A DNA stretch of 43,867 nt from Rhodobacter sp. (GTDB taxonomy: Bacteria; Pseudomonadota; Alphaproteobacteria; Rhodobacterales; Rhodobacteraceae): the NCBI GenBank assembly GCA_027487575.1, contig JAIYDJ010000016.1:1-43867 (forward strand), in the 5' to 3' direction. The translations under genes were made by a program, and so were the position numbers. This document shows positions 8,081-16,713 of this stretch, in pieces (position 1 is the stretch's first letter; the number at the start of each line of letters is the position of its first letter). The notes under the pieces are model-generated. The model had not been told where the DNA came from, did not search any database, and saw only the letters and a program-made list of their open reading frames with translations.

Positions 8081-8986
8081 ATGAAGCAGACAATGCAGTT
8101 TACGAATTTCAATGCCGAGTTGAACACGGATGTGTGCGACGCCTACAACAACGCAGAACTGACACTGACCCTGAAACTCGGTTTTCAGCAGATCAACCCG
8201 ACAGGCAATGCCGCAACCGGCACCTACCATGATTATGGCGACCCCGCCGACCCGCTGCGCAACATCATCCGCTGGACTCCGGGGGCCTGGTCGACGTGGA
8301 AAGCCAACTTCGTCAGTTCGGCGCAACAGTTCTGGAACGGAAAGTTCTGGCTGGTGAACGATTCCGGGCTGTTTCAGTATCAGGCGCTGGGCCAGACCTT
8401 CGTGCCCAACATCTATTGCAAGATGAAGATCGAAAGCAGCGACGGCACGATCGGAAACCATCACAATATCTCTGTTGTGCGGCTGGCGAGCAGTGAAACC
8501 TGGTTCGGCTCGCATTCCACGCTGTACGACAGCCGCGACACCGACTCTGTCAACAAGGCCACCGACAGCCAGGGTCGCGCGATCATGCAGAGGGCCCACG
8601 TGCACGAGGTGGGCCACCTTCTGGGCCTGGATCATGTCGATGTGGGTCAGGCGCACTGTCCGGCAAGCGGCGACACCAACGCCTCGGCCTGTTACGGCGT
8701 GTCGGATGCCTCGTTGAATTCCGTCATGGGTTCGGGAATGACCATCCGGCTGGAGAATGCGGCACCCTGGCGGAATGCAATGCGGGGCTTTGCGGTTGCA
8801 AACGCCCTTCAGGCCGGTCCACCCACCGCGCTTAACCTCTTGATGCCCTATTCGCGGCTGTTTGCCTTCCCCACGCATCTGCTGGCGTCCTGGCCCGCTC
8901 GTCTGACCCGGCACTATCCGCGGACGCTCGCGGAAGCGGCGGCGGGGATGAACATCACGTCGCGGATCACGAGGATGGCCGCGTGA
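8081..8986 (+). CDS. Unclassified metzincin-type zinc metalloprotease
   Basis: A 301-residue protein with the extended zinc motif HEVGHLLGLDH (His175, Glu176, His179, His185), followed about 30 residues later by SVMGSGM, which fits the Met-turn of metzincins. This predicts a zinc-dependent peptidase; the substrate is unknown. I see no signal peptide, and the N-terminal half (about residues 1-110, rich in Asn, Trp and aromatic residues) matches no family I know. Two Cys (193 and 204) lie between zinc site and Met-turn. The C-terminal 60 residues are basic and Pro/Arg-rich. The stop overlaps the GTG start of the next gene, so the two are coupled. Export could be by a non-Sec route, but nothing here shows one. 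Confidence 0.82.
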   Translation: MKQTMQFTNFNAELNTDVCDAYNNAELTLTLKLGFQQINPTGNAATGTYHDYGDPADPLRNIIRWTPGAWSTWKANFVSSAQQFWNGKFWLVNDSGLFQYQALGQTFVPNIYCKMKIESSDGTIGNHHNISVVRLASSETWFGSHSTLYDSRDTDSVNKATDSQGRAIMQRAHVHEVGHLLGLDHVDVGQAHCPASGDTNASACYGVSDASLNSVMGSGMTIRLENAAPWRNAMRGFAVANALQAGPPTALNLLMPYSRLFAFPTHLLASWPARLTRHYPRTLAEAAAGMNITSRITRMAA

Positions 8987-9327
8987 GACGGGTTGGCGGA
9001 CTGGCAGCGGCGGCCTTGCTGGCGGCGGCAGGGGTCTGGGCGGTCGGCGCAGGCTTGGCGGAAAACACGGTGGCATCGTCCACCCCGGTCACGAAGGAAT
9101 GCAAGATGAATGCTCTGGAACAGTCGGCCTGCGCGATCGAGATGATCCTGCAGGACATCCGGGCGACCTACCGGTTGGTTCCGGGCGGCGGGATCGGTCA
9201 GATCCGGCAGAACGGGACGACGTCCTATTCGATCGAGTTGCTGCGCGAAGAAAAGGCCGACGTGTTCACCTACACCTTCGATTTCAGCGACGGCACCGCG
9301 ACCATCCTGTCCAAGGTCGAAGAGTAG
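8983..9327 (+). CDS. Small exported protein coupled to the metalloprotease
   Basis: Unknown family, 114 residues. A GTG start at 8983 overlaps the protease stop (GTGA) and follows GAGG at a suitable distance. The N-terminus (MRRVGGLAAAALLAAAGVWAVGAGLA) is basic and then strongly hydrophobic, so it is a signal peptide or an uncleaved anchor. The mature 80 residues contain two Cys (in KECKMN and QSACAI), a short helix-like part and a strand-rich end (TTSYSIELLREEKADVFTYTFDFSDGTATILSKVEE). Tight coupling to a protease gene raises the possibility of an inhibitor, chaperone or substrate. That is inference; no inhibitor family was recognised. Confidence 0.7.
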   Translation: MRRVGGLAAAALLAAAGVWAVGAGLAENTVASSTPVTKECKMNALEQSACAIEMILQDIRATYRLVPGGGIGQIRQNGTTSYSIELLREEKADVFTYTFDFSDGTATILSKVEE

Positions 9328-9399
9328 CAGCCGCCACGGCACTTGCCGCTTTCGGGCGGACAAAGGGTTTTGTAGGGTCGGGTCCGGACAGGGGGGCCT

Positions 9400-12018
9400 A
9401 TGACCGACGACGCGGCGACGCCGATGATGGCGCAGTATTTGGAAATCAAGGCGCGGCATCAGGGCGCGCTGCTGTTCTACCGGATGGGCGACTTTTACGA
9501 GATGTTCTTCGAAGATGCGGTCGCGGCGGCCGCCGCGCTGGACATTGCGCTGACGAAACGCGGCTTTCATCAGGGCGCCGATATTCCGATGTGCGGCGTG
9601 CCGGTGCATGCGGCAGAGGGCTATCTTCTGACTCTGATCCGCAAAGGCTTCCGGGTGGCGATCGCCGAGCAGCTGGAAGATCCGGCCGAGGCGAAAAAGC
9701 GCGGTGCCAAATCCGTGGTGCGACGGGATGTGGTCAGGCTTGTCACCCCCGGAACGCTGACCGAGGATGCGCTGCTGGAACCGCGACGTCACAACCATCT
9801 GGCCGCCTATGCCGAGGTTCGCGACGCGGGGGCGCTGGCATGGGTCGACATCTCGACCGGGGAACTCAGGGTCATGCCCTGTGCGCTGGTGAGCCTGGGC
9901 CCGCAATTGGCGCGGCTGACCCCGCGCGAAGTGCTGGTGTCCGAATCTCGCGAGGCCGAGCTTTCTGAAGTGGCTGCGGATGTCGGCGCGGCCATCACGG
10001 CGCTGGGTCGGGGCAGCTTCGACTCGGCGGGCGCGGAAAAGCGGCTGTGCGCCCTGTGGGGTGTCGGAACCCTTGAAAGCTTTGGCGGGTTCGGGAGGGC
10101 CGAGGTTTCGGCGATGGGGGCGCTGGTCGACTATCTGGATCTGACGCAGCGCGGACAGTTGCCCCTGCTGCAGCCCCCGGTGCGCGAGGTGGCGGGCGGG
10201 TCGATGCAGATCGACGGGGCAACGCGCCGGAACCTTGAACTGACGGCGGCGATGGCCGGGGGGCGCGACGGGTCGCTGCTGGCGGTGGTGGACCGCACCG
10301 TCACCGCAGCCGGTGCGCGGCTTCTGGAGCGGCGACTGTCCAGTCCGTCCATGGATGTGACGGTGATCGCGTCCCGGCTGGAGGCGGTCCGGTTTCTGGT
10401 CGATCATGTCCGGTTCCGCGAGGACCTGCGCGCGTCCTTGCGCCGGGTGCCGGACATGGAACGCGCGCTGTCGCGGCTGGCCCTGGACCGGGGCGGACCC
10501 CGCGATCTGGCCGCGATCCGGGCGGGCCTGACGCAAGCGCGCGCACTGCAGGGAAGCGACCTGCCACCCGTGCTTGCCGGGGCGATGGCAGCGTTGCGGG
10601 GGCATGACCGGCTGATCGACCTGCTGGACCGCGCGCTGGTGGCCGAGCCGCCTTTCCTGGTGCGCGACGGCGGATTTGTGGCGACCGGTTTCGACAGCGA
10701 ACTAGACGAAAGCCGGGCCTTACGCGACGAGGGGCGCGGCGTGATTGCGGCGATGCAGTCCGAATATGTGACACTCAGCGGCGTTTCGAGCCTGAAGATC
10801 AAGCACAATAATGTGCTGGGCTACTTCATCGAGGTGACTCCGGCACACGAGGACCGCATGCGTGCGCTTTCCGAGACGTTCATCCACCGGCAGACGACTG
10901 CGGGTCAGGTCCGGTTTACCACCCTTCCGCTTTCCGAGATGGAAACGCGCATCCTGAACGCGGGAAACCATGCGATCGAACTCGAAAAGCGGCACTATAC
11001 GGCCTTTAGAGATGCAATCCTGACCGAAGCCGCAGCCATTTCCGCAACAGCGCGCGGTTTGGCGGAACTGGATTTGCAGGCGGGGTTGGCCGATCTGGCT
11101 GCCGAAGCCGATTGGGCGGAACCGGCGGTCGACGAATCTACACGGTTCATCGTCCGGGGCGGTCGGCACCCGGTTGTGGAGCAGGCCCTACGCCGGACAG
11201 GCGGCAGTTTTGTTGGCAATGACTGCATACTGACCGAGGCGGCCACCCCGGCAATCTGGATGCTGACCGGCCCGAACATGGGGGGGAAATCGACCTTTCT
11301 CAGGCAGAACGCGCTGATCGCGGTGCTGGCGCAGGCCGGTTCCTTCGTTCCGGCCACCGAGGCGCGGATCGGCGTTGTCAGCCAGTTGTTCAGCCGGGTT
11401 GGTGCGTCTGACGATCTGGCGCGGGGCCGGTCCACCTTCATGGTGGAGATGGTCGAAACGGCGGCGATCCTCAATCAGGCCGACACGCGCGCGCTGGTCA
11501 TTCTGGACGAGATCGGACGGGGAACCGCAACCTATGACGGCTTGTCGATTGCCTGGGCGGTGCTGGAGCATCTGCATGACGTCAACCGGTGCCGGGCGCT
11601 GTTCGCCACGCATTACCACGAGATGACAGCGCTGGCGGGCAAGCTGCAGGGCGTCGAGAATGCCACAGTGGCCGTCAAGGAATGGGACGGAGACGTGATC
11701 TTTCTGCACGAAGTGCGCAAGGGCGCAGCGGACCGAAGCTATGGGGTGCAGGTGGCGCGATTGGCGGGATTGCCAGCGGCGGTGATTGACCGGGCAAAGG
11801 TGGTGCTGGAGGCACTGGAAAAGGGTGAGCGTTCGGGGAACCGGCAGAAGACGCTGATCGATGATCTGCCTCTGTTCCGGGCGGCCCCGGTACCGATGAA
11901 GACCACAATCACCGCTTCGGCCGTGGAAGCACGGCTGCGGGACGTCGCGCCAGACGATCTGACACCGATGGAAGCGTTGAAACTGATCTATGAATTGCGC
12001 GAAAAGCTGAAAGATTGA
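9400..12018 (+). CDS. mutS: DNA mismatch repair protein MutS
   Basis: MutS (872 residues) recognises mispairs and small loops and starts methyl-independent mismatch repair together with MutL. The N-terminal mismatch-reading motif is GDFYEMF, with Phe32 and Glu34 as the Phe-x-Glu pair. The ATPase domain has Walker A TGPNMGGKSTFLRQ (about residues 621-634), Walker B LVILDEIGRGTATYDG (about 700-715) and FATHYHEM. The C-terminus ends in the short alpha-helical MutS tail (PMEALKLIYELREKLKD). The ATG at 9400 follows an AGGGGGG run. It is monocistronic and is followed by a strong hairpin shared with the convergent grpE. Confidence 0.98.
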   Translation: MTDDAATPMMAQYLEIKARHQGALLFYRMGDFYEMFFEDAVAAAAALDIALTKRGFHQGADIPMCGVPVHAAEGYLLTLIRKGFRVAIAEQLEDPAEAKKRGAKSVVRRDVVRLVTPGTLTEDALLEPRRHNHLAAYAEVRDAGALAWVDISTGELRVMPCALVSLGPQLARLTPREVLVSESREAELSEVAADVGAAITALGRGSFDSAGAEKRLCALWGVGTLESFGGFGRAEVSAMGALVDYLDLTQRGQLPLLQPPVREVAGGSMQIDGATRRNLELTAAMAGGRDGSLLAVVDRTVTAAGARLLERRLSSPSMDVTVIASRLEAVRFLVDHVRFREDLRASLRRVPDMERALSRLALDRGGPRDLAAIRAGLTQARALQGSDLPPVLAGAMAALRGHDRLIDLLDRALVAEPPFLVRDGGFVATGFDSELDESRALRDEGRGVIAAMQSEYVTLSGVSSLKIKHNNVLGYFIEVTPAHEDRMRALSETFIHRQTTAGQVRFTTLPLSEMETRILNAGNHAIELEKRHYTAFRDAILTEAAAISATARGLAELDLQAGLADLAAEADWAEPAVDESTRFIVRGGRHPVVEQALRRTGGSFVGNDCILTEAATPAIWMLTGPNMGGKSTFLRQNALIAVLAQAGSFVPATEARIGVVSQLFSRVGASDDLARGRSTFMVEMVETAAILNQADTRALVILDEIGRGTATYDGLSIAWAVLEHLHDVNRCRALFATHYHEMTALAGKLQGVENATVAVKEWDGDVIFLHEVRKGAADRSYGVQVARLAGLPAAVIDRAKVVLEALEKGERSGNRQKTLIDDLPLFRAAPVPMKTTITASAVEARLRDVAPDDLTPMEALKLIYELREKLKD

Positions 12019-12048
12019 GGCCGAACGAGACGGGCCTGGCGCGACAGT

Positions 12049-12070
12049 GTCGGGGGGAGACCCCCCCGAC
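12049..12070. terminator. Hairpin between convergent mutS and grpE
   Basis: Perfect 9-base-pair GC-rich inverted repeat, GTCGGGGGG and CCCCCCGAC, separated by AGAC. It sits 30 bases after the mutS stop and 11 bases after the grpE stop on the other strand. No long T tract follows on either side, so it may act as a bidirectional terminator or an mRNA 3'-end protector. Confidence 0.75.
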
Positions 12071-12080
12071 CGTGTGGAAT

Positions 12081-12611
12081 TCAGCCTTGGGTGTTCGAGG
12101 ACACGCCAACCTGGGCCGGGCGCAAAAGCCGGTCATGCAGAAGGAAACCCTCTGTCATGACCTGAATTATCTCGCCCACGCGGGTGCCGGGCAGCGGGGC
12201 TTCGAACATTGCAGAATGCTGTTGCGGGTCGAAGGTGTCGCCGATCGCGGGAGAGATCGCTTTCACGCCATGCTTGGTCATCACATTCGTCAGTTCGCGC
12301 AGGGTCAGCTCCACCCCTTCGATCAGCGCGGCGGCTTCGTTGCGAAGATGGTCCGGAACCACATCCAGCGCCCGCTTGAGGTTGTCGTAGACCGGAAGAA
12401 GGTCGCGCGCCAGCTTTGATCCGCCATACTGTTCGGCCTCGCGCCGGTCACGGTCGCTGCGTTTGCGGGCATTTTCTGCATCGGCCAGCGCCCGCATGAA
12501 GCGGTCGCGCAGATCGTCGCGTTCGGCGCGCAGCGCTTCGAGGTCTTCGGCCGAGATGAACTCTTCAAGGTCTTCGATGGGCCCGTCGGGCGGGAGGGTA
12601 TCTTGCGCCAT
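12081..12611 (-). CDS. grpE: Nucleotide exchange factor GrpE
   Basis: GrpE (176 residues) releases ADP from DnaK. It has the acidic N-terminal part (IEDLEEFISAEDLEALRAERDDLRDRFMRALADAENARKRSDRD), forming the long dimeric coiled coil, and the C-terminal beta domain with the family signature region GVKAISPAIGDTFDPQQHSAMFEAP and GFLLHDRLLRPAQVGVS. Two starts are possible. The ATG at 12641 overlaps the hrcA stop (ATGA) but has no good binding site, while the ATG at 12611 follows AGAAGGAAG, and I prefer it. It is the second gene of hrcA-grpE. Confidence 0.96.
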   Translation of the reverse strand: MAQDTLPPDGPIEDLEEFISAEDLEALRAERDDLRDRFMRALADAENARKRSDRDRREAEQYGGSKLARDLLPVYDNLKRALDVVPDHLRNEAAALIEGVELTLRELTNVMTKHGVKAISPAIGDTFDPQQHSAMFEAPLPGTRVGEIIQVMTEGFLLHDRLLRPAQVGVSSNTQG

Positions 12612-12637
12612 GCTGGCTTCCTTCTGTCTGTCCGGCT

Positions 12638-13708
12638 TCATCCCTTGCCGCGGTCGGAGACGATCCGGCCGACAAGCTGCGCGGTGTAATTGACGATCGG
12701 AACGATGCGGCCGTAGTTCAACCGTGTCGGTCCGATGACGCCCACCGCGCCGATGATCTTTCGATCCGCGTTCATATAGGGAGACACCACCAGAGAGGAA
12801 CCCGAAAGTGAGAAAAGCTTGTTCTCGGAGCCGATAAAAATGCGCACACCTTCGCCGGATTCGGTCAGTTCCAGAAAATCGGCGATGTCCCGCTTGCGTT
12901 CCAGGTCGTCGAACAGCGTTCGGATCCGGTCGAGGTTGGCAGAGTCGCCTGCATCGTCGATCAGGTTGGCGCGCCCCCGCACGATCAGCCGTTCCGAGCG
13001 TTCGCCGCCGTTTTCCCAGACGGCAAGCCCGCTTTCCACCAGCGCCGTGGCCAGGCTGTCGATCTCCATCCGGCGCGCAGCGATGTCGGAACTGATGGTG
13101 CGGCGCAGGTCGGACAGCGTCTTTCCCTCGGCCAGAGCGTTCAGAAAGTTCGCCGCCTCCCGCATCGAGGAGGGCGTCTGGCCGGGGGGCGGCGTGAACA
13201 GGCGGTTCTCCACCTGCCCGTTCGCCAGAACAAGCACCACAAGTGCGCGGTCGGGCGACAGGCTGACGAATTCGATGTGACGGATCGGGGCTTCGGTTTT
13301 CGGGGCAAGGACGAGGCTTGCGCCGCGCGTCAGGCCCGACAGGGTGGACCCGACCTGATCGAGGAGCGCCGCAACATCCTGATCGGTGGAGCCGCGGGTG
13401 GCGTCGATCCTTTCACGATCCGCCTCATCCAGTGCGCCGACTTCCAGCAGACCGTCCACGAACATCCGCAGGCCCAACTGCGTCGGGATCCGCCCGGCCG
13501 ACGCATGCGGGCTGTCCAGAAGCCCCAGATACTCGAGGTCCTGCATGACGTTGCGGATCGTGGCGGCCGAAAGTTTCTCGGTCATGCTGCGCGTCAGCGT
13601 GCGCGAGCCGATGGGGTCACCCGACGAAAGATAGCTTTCGACAACGCGGCGAAACACCTCGCGGGATCGGTCGTTCATGTCCGACAACAGGCTTGCGGTG
13701 TCCGTCAT
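12638..13708 (-). CDS. hrcA: Heat-inducible transcription repressor HrcA
   Basis: HrcA (356 residues) is the repressor that binds CIRCE operators of groESL/dnaK-type operons. The N-terminal winged helix is visible ([26 protein letters not shown], then [31 protein letters not shown]), followed by the inserted dimerising domain and the C-terminal GAF-like part ending in [35 protein letters not shown]. In-frame ATGs lie at 13714 and further up; I chose 13708 (MTDTAS). I saw no CIRCE repeat in its own upstream region. It is divergent from rph across 133 bases. Confidence 0.96.
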   Translation of the reverse strand: MTDTASLLSDMNDRSREVFRRVVESYLSSGDPIGSRTLTRSMTEKLSAATIRNVMQDLEYLGLLDSPHASAGRIPTQLGLRMFVDGLLEVGALDEADRERIDATRGSTDQDVAALLDQVGSTLSGLTRGASLVLAPKTEAPIRHIEFVSLSPDRALVVLVLANGQVENRLFTPPPGQTPSSMREAANFLNALAEGKTLSDLRRTISSDIAARRMEIDSLATALVESGLAVWENGGERSERLIVRGRANLIDDAGDSANLDRIRTLFDDLERKRDIADFLELTESGEGVRIFIGSENKLFSLSGSSLVVSPYMNADRKIIGAVGVIGPTRLNYGRIVPIVNYTAQLVGRIVSDRGKG

Positions 13709-13841
13709 GTGCATTTTCCAATCAGATGTCACCTTACGAAGATCGGGGCTTTGCCGTCAATCAGGGTTCGCGCGGGCAGGTTGGGGTTGCATTGATCCAT
13801 CCGGGTTGCGTATCTGGCGTCCAAACAACAAGGATGATGAG

Positions 13842-14561
13842 ATGCGACCTTCCGGCCGTCAACTTGGCGAAATGCGCGCGGTTTCCATGGAAACCGGGGT
13901 GATGAAGCACGCCGAAGGATCCTGTCTGATCCGGATGGGCGAGACGCATGTCCTGTGCTCGGCCACGATAGAAGACAAGGCGCCGCCGTTTCTCAAGGGA
14001 ACAGGACTGGGTTGGGTCACGGCGGAATACGGGATGCTGCCGCGCGCCACGAATTCGCGCAACCGCCGGGAAGCGGCGGCCGGCAAGCAAACGGGGCGTA
14101 CGCAGGAAATCCAGCGCCTGATCGGGCGGGCCCTGCGCGCGGGCGTGGACCGGTCGGCCCTCGGAGAGCGTCAGATCGTGATCGATTGCGATGTGTTGCA
14201 GGCGGATGGCGGAACGCGGTGTGCTTCTATCACCGGGGGTTGGGTCGCGCTGCGGCTGGCCGTGAACAAGCTGCTGAAGGCGGGCGCGATTGTCAGCGAC
14301 CCGATGATCGACCATGTCGCCGCAGTTTCCTGCGGCATCTATGCGGGGCAGGAAGTGCTTGATCTGGATTACGCCGAGGATTCCGCGGCCGGAACGGATG
14401 CAAACTTCATCCTGACCGGACGCGGACGGATGATCGAGGTGCAGATGTCGGCGGAAGGGGCGACCTTTTCGCGTGCGGAAATGTTGGGCCTGCTCGATCT
14501 GGCAGAAGCCGGGGCGCAACAACTGGTTGCGGCGCAGAAGGCCGCGCTCGGGGGCGTTTGA
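13842..14561 (+). CDS. rph: Ribonuclease PH
   Basis: RNase PH is a phosphorolytic 3'-5' exonuclease that trims tRNA precursors. The 239-residue length is standard when the ATG at 13842 is used; the upstream extension to 13677 overlaps the hrcA promoter region and was rejected. Conserved blocks are [55 protein letters not shown], the phosphate-binding [16 protein letters not shown], and [19 protein letters not shown]. It is the first gene of rph-rdgB-ridA-hemW, all joined by overlapping stop/start codons. Confidence 0.97.
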   Translation: MRPSGRQLGEMRAVSMETGVMKHAEGSCLIRMGETHVLCSATIEDKAPPFLKGTGLGWVTAEYGMLPRATNSRNRREAAAGKQTGRTQEIQRLIGRALRAGVDRSALGERQIVIDCDVLQADGGTRCASITGGWVALRLAVNKLLKAGAIVSDPMIDHVAAVSCGIYAGQEVLDLDYAEDSAAGTDANFILTGRGRMIEVQMSAEGATFSRAEMLGLLDLAEAGAQQLVAAQKAALGGV

Positions 14562-15169
14562 TGCACGGCTTGCTGGGTGACACGTTGGTCGCTGCAACGC
14601 ACAATCCGGGAAAACTCGAAGAAATCGCCGATCTGCTGCGGCCTTACCGGATGAACGTGCTGTCGGCGGAGGCTTTGGGGCTGTTGGAACCGGCAGAAAC
14701 GGAAGACAGTTTTGTCGGGAATGCGCGAATCAAGGCGCATGCCACGGCTAAGGCAACGGGGTTGCCTGCACTTGCGGATGATTCCGGGCTTTGCGTCGAC
14801 GCACTGGATGGCGCGCCGGGTGTATATACGGCGGATTGGGCCGAAACGCTCCAGGGGCGCGACTTCGATATGGCGATGGCACGGGTCTGGCAGGCGCTGG
14901 ATGCGGTTCAGGCGCCGCAGCCGAGGCGGGCACGTTTCTGCTGCACGCTGGTGCTGGCCGTGCCGGATGGTCGGGACGCGGTCTTTGTCGGCGAAATGGA
15001 CGGACATCTGGTCTGGCCGGGTCGCGGCGATCAGGGCCACGGATTTGACCCGATGTTCCAGCCGGATGGGTTCACGCTGACCTGTGGCGAGATGGATCGC
15101 TGGGAAAAGAACCGCATCAGCCACCGGGCCATGGCGTTCAAAAAGTTCATGGAGGGATGTTGCACGTGA
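14561..15169 (+). CDS. rdgB: RdgB/HAM1 non-canonical purine NTP pyrophosphatase
   Basis: RdgB hydrolyses dITP and XTP to monophosphates and so keeps deaminated purines out of DNA. The 202-residue product shows the family pattern LVAATHNPGKLEEIADLL, TEDSFVGNARIKAHATAKATGLPALADDSGLCVDALDGAPGVYTADWA, and the end GHGFDPMFQPDGFTLTCGEMDRWEKNRISHRAMAFKKF. The ATG at 14561 shares its A with the rph stop (TGATG) and follows a run of five G. The last codons run into parS site 2, and the stop overlaps the next start codon. Confidence 0.96.
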   Translation: MHGLLGDTLVAATHNPGKLEEIADLLRPYRMNVLSAEALGLLEPAETEDSFVGNARIKAHATAKATGLPALADDSGLCVDALDGAPGVYTADWAETLQGRDFDMAMARVWQALDAVQAPQPRRARFCCTLVLAVPDGRDAVFVGEMDGHLVWPGRGDQGHGFDPMFQPDGFTLTCGEMDRWEKNRISHRAMAFKKFMEGCCT

Positions 15170-15173
15170 AACA
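15158..15173. other. parS: parS site 2 (across the rdgB stop and ridA-like start)
   Basis: TGTTGCACGTGAAACA, one base different from the perfect palindrome (G at position 5). It keeps the CACGTG core and both GTT/AAC arms. It lies about 1.5 kb from the 3' end of parB and covers the GTG start codon of the following gene. Confidence 0.85.
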
Positions 15174-15540
15174 TATTTCGACCGGGTCGCCCTTTGAAAA
15201 GGCGATGGGGTATAGTCGGGCTGTGGTCAAAGGCGGATGGTGCTTTGTGTCGGGCGTGACCGGATATGACTATACATCAATGCAGATGCCCGTCGGGGTT
15301 GTCGCACAAGCCCGGAATTGCTTTGCGACGATCGACGACGTCCTGACCCAGGCCGGGTTTACCCGGGCCGACATCGTGCGAGTACAGTACACAGTGGTTT
15401 CTGCGGATTTGGTCGCCGATCTTGCGCAGGTGCTGGCCGACGTGCTGGGCGAAGTCCGTCCGGCTGCCACCATGGTGGTCGCGGGTCTGATCAGGCCGGA
15501 AATGCTGATCGAAATTGAAGTTACCGCCTTCAAAGGATGA
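15166..15540 (+). CDS. RidA/YjgF-family protein
   Basis: A 124-residue Rid-family protein. RidA enzymes hydrolyse reactive enamine/imine intermediates from PLP enzymes. The family pattern is present (GYSRAVVKGGWCFVSGVTG, AQARNCFATIDDVLTQAG, and RPAATMVVAGLIRPEMLIEIEVTAFKG). The Arg of the RidA active site may be that in LIRPEML, but the sub-family is uncertain and a non-RidA Rid member is possible. I chose the GTG at 15166: it overlaps the rdgB stop (GTGA) and lies 9 bases after GGAGGG, while the ATG at 15157 sits directly against that site. The start codon is inside the parS core. Confidence 0.85.
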   Translation: MKHISTGSPFEKAMGYSRAVVKGGWCFVSGVTGYDYTSMQMPVGVVAQARNCFATIDDVLTQAGFTRADIVRVQYTVVSADLVADLAQVLADVLGEVRPAATMVVAGLIRPEMLIEIEVTAFKG

Positions 15541-16712
15541 CTGGCAACGTAGGGGCGCCCGTGGAAGACTGGCAACAGGGCGGGTTTGGCCTGTACATCC
15601 ATTGGCCGTTCTGCCAATCGAAATGCCCTTACTGCGATTTCAACAGCCATGTCGCTGCAACTATCGATCAGGCGAGGTGGAAGAGGGCCTACCTGACGGA
15701 AATCGACCGGATCGGTGCCTTGACACAAGACCGGGTGTTGAACACCGTCTTCTTCGGGGGTGGAACGCCGTCGCTGATGGACCCGGACGTCGTTGCAGCA
15801 GTGTTGGACCGGGTCAGGGCGACCTGGCCCATGGTCAACGATCCCGAGATCACCTTGGAGGCCAATCCCGGATCGGTTGAGGCAGGCCGATTTCGGGCGT
15901 TTCGCGGTGCGGGTGTAAACCGGGTGTCCATGGGCGTGCAGGCGTTGAACGATGCCGACCTGCGCAGCCTTGGGCGGCTGCATTCCGTTGCCGAGGCAAG
16001 GGCCGCCTTTGATGTTGCGCGGACCACTTTCGACCGGGTCAGCTTTGACTTGATCTATGGTCGGCAGGATCAAACCGCCACGGACTGGACGGCCGAGTTG
16101 CGACGCGCGCTGACCATGGCGGTTGACCATCTTTCGCTGTACCAATTGACGATCGAACCCGGAACCGCCTTTGGTGACCGCTTCGCCAAAGGCGGCCTGC
16201 GGGGCCTACCTTCCGAGGATCTGGCCGCTGATCTATATGAAATCACACAGGATTTATGCGGTCAGGCCGGGTTGCCGGCTTACGAGGTTTCAAACCACGC
16301 GACGGCGGGATCGGAGTCGCGCCACAACCTCATCTATTGGCGGGCCGGGGACTATGCAGGGATCGGCCCGGGCGCACACGGTCGCCTGACGCTGGATGGC
16401 ACAAGATGGGCGACGGAATGCCCAAAACCGCCCGGGGCCTGGCTGAACGTTGTCGAGCGGACCGGCAGCGGTGATCTGGTGCCGACCGCGCTGACCGGAG
16501 AAGACCGCGGGCACGAATATCTGTTGATGGGACTGCGGTTAACCGAAGGACTGTCGCTTTCGCGGCTTTCCTGCATGTCTGGCAAGGCATTGCCGTCCGA
16601 AAAGCTGCATCCGTTGACTGAGCTTGGTCTGATCCAGGTTGACGGCGACGCCCTGCGGACCACGCCTGCGGGCCGCATGGTGCTGAACGGGGTCCTGCGG
16701 GCTTTGGTCTAG
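15537..16712 (+). CDS. hemW: Radical-SAM heme chaperone HemW
   Basis: The 391-residue product is of the HemN-like radical-SAM group now called HemW, a heme-binding protein thought to insert heme into respiratory enzymes. The cluster motif is CQSKCPYCDF (CxxxCxxC), preceded by LYIHWPFC. It is followed by FFGGGTPSLM, the SAM-binding region LEANPGSVE, RVSMGVQALNDADLRSLGR and SFDLIYGRQDQT. It lacks the N-terminal extra Cys context of true coproporphyrinogen dehydrogenase HemN, and the older name would be oxygen-independent coproporphyrinogen oxidase-like. It overlaps the ridA-like stop (ATGA) and ends one base from the convergent parB stop. Confidence 0.93.
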   Translation: MTGNVGAPVEDWQQGGFGLYIHWPFCQSKCPYCDFNSHVAATIDQARWKRAYLTEIDRIGALTQDRVLNTVFFGGGTPSLMDPDVVAAVLDRVRATWPMVNDPEITLEANPGSVEAGRFRAFRGAGVNRVSMGVQALNDADLRSLGRLHSVAEARAAFDVARTTFDRVSFDLIYGRQDQTATDWTAELRRALTMAVDHLSLYQLTIEPGTAFGDRFAKGGLRGLPSEDLAADLYEITQDLCGQAGLPAYEVSNHATAGSESRHNLIYWRAGDYAGIGPGAHGRLTLDGTRWATECPKPPGAWLNVVERTGSGDLVPTALTGEDRGHEYLLMGLRLTEGLSLSRLSCMSGKALPSEKLHPLTELGLIQVDGDALRTTPAGRMVLNGVLRALV

Positions 16713-16713
16713 A

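Noticed and set aside
8597-8602. CACGTG core in the metalloprotease gene as a possible parS
   Set aside because: The flanking arms (GTT and AAC) are absent.
8914-10605. 563-codon minus-strand frame opposite mutS and the small exported gene
   Set aside because: Arg/Gln/Pro-rich shadow of mutS with no recognisable domain.
13709-13841. CIRCE operator or strong heat-shock promoter in the hrcA-rph gap
   Set aside because: No TTAGCACTC/GAGTGCTAA repeat was found; a TTGACG on the minus strand has only a poor -10 partner.
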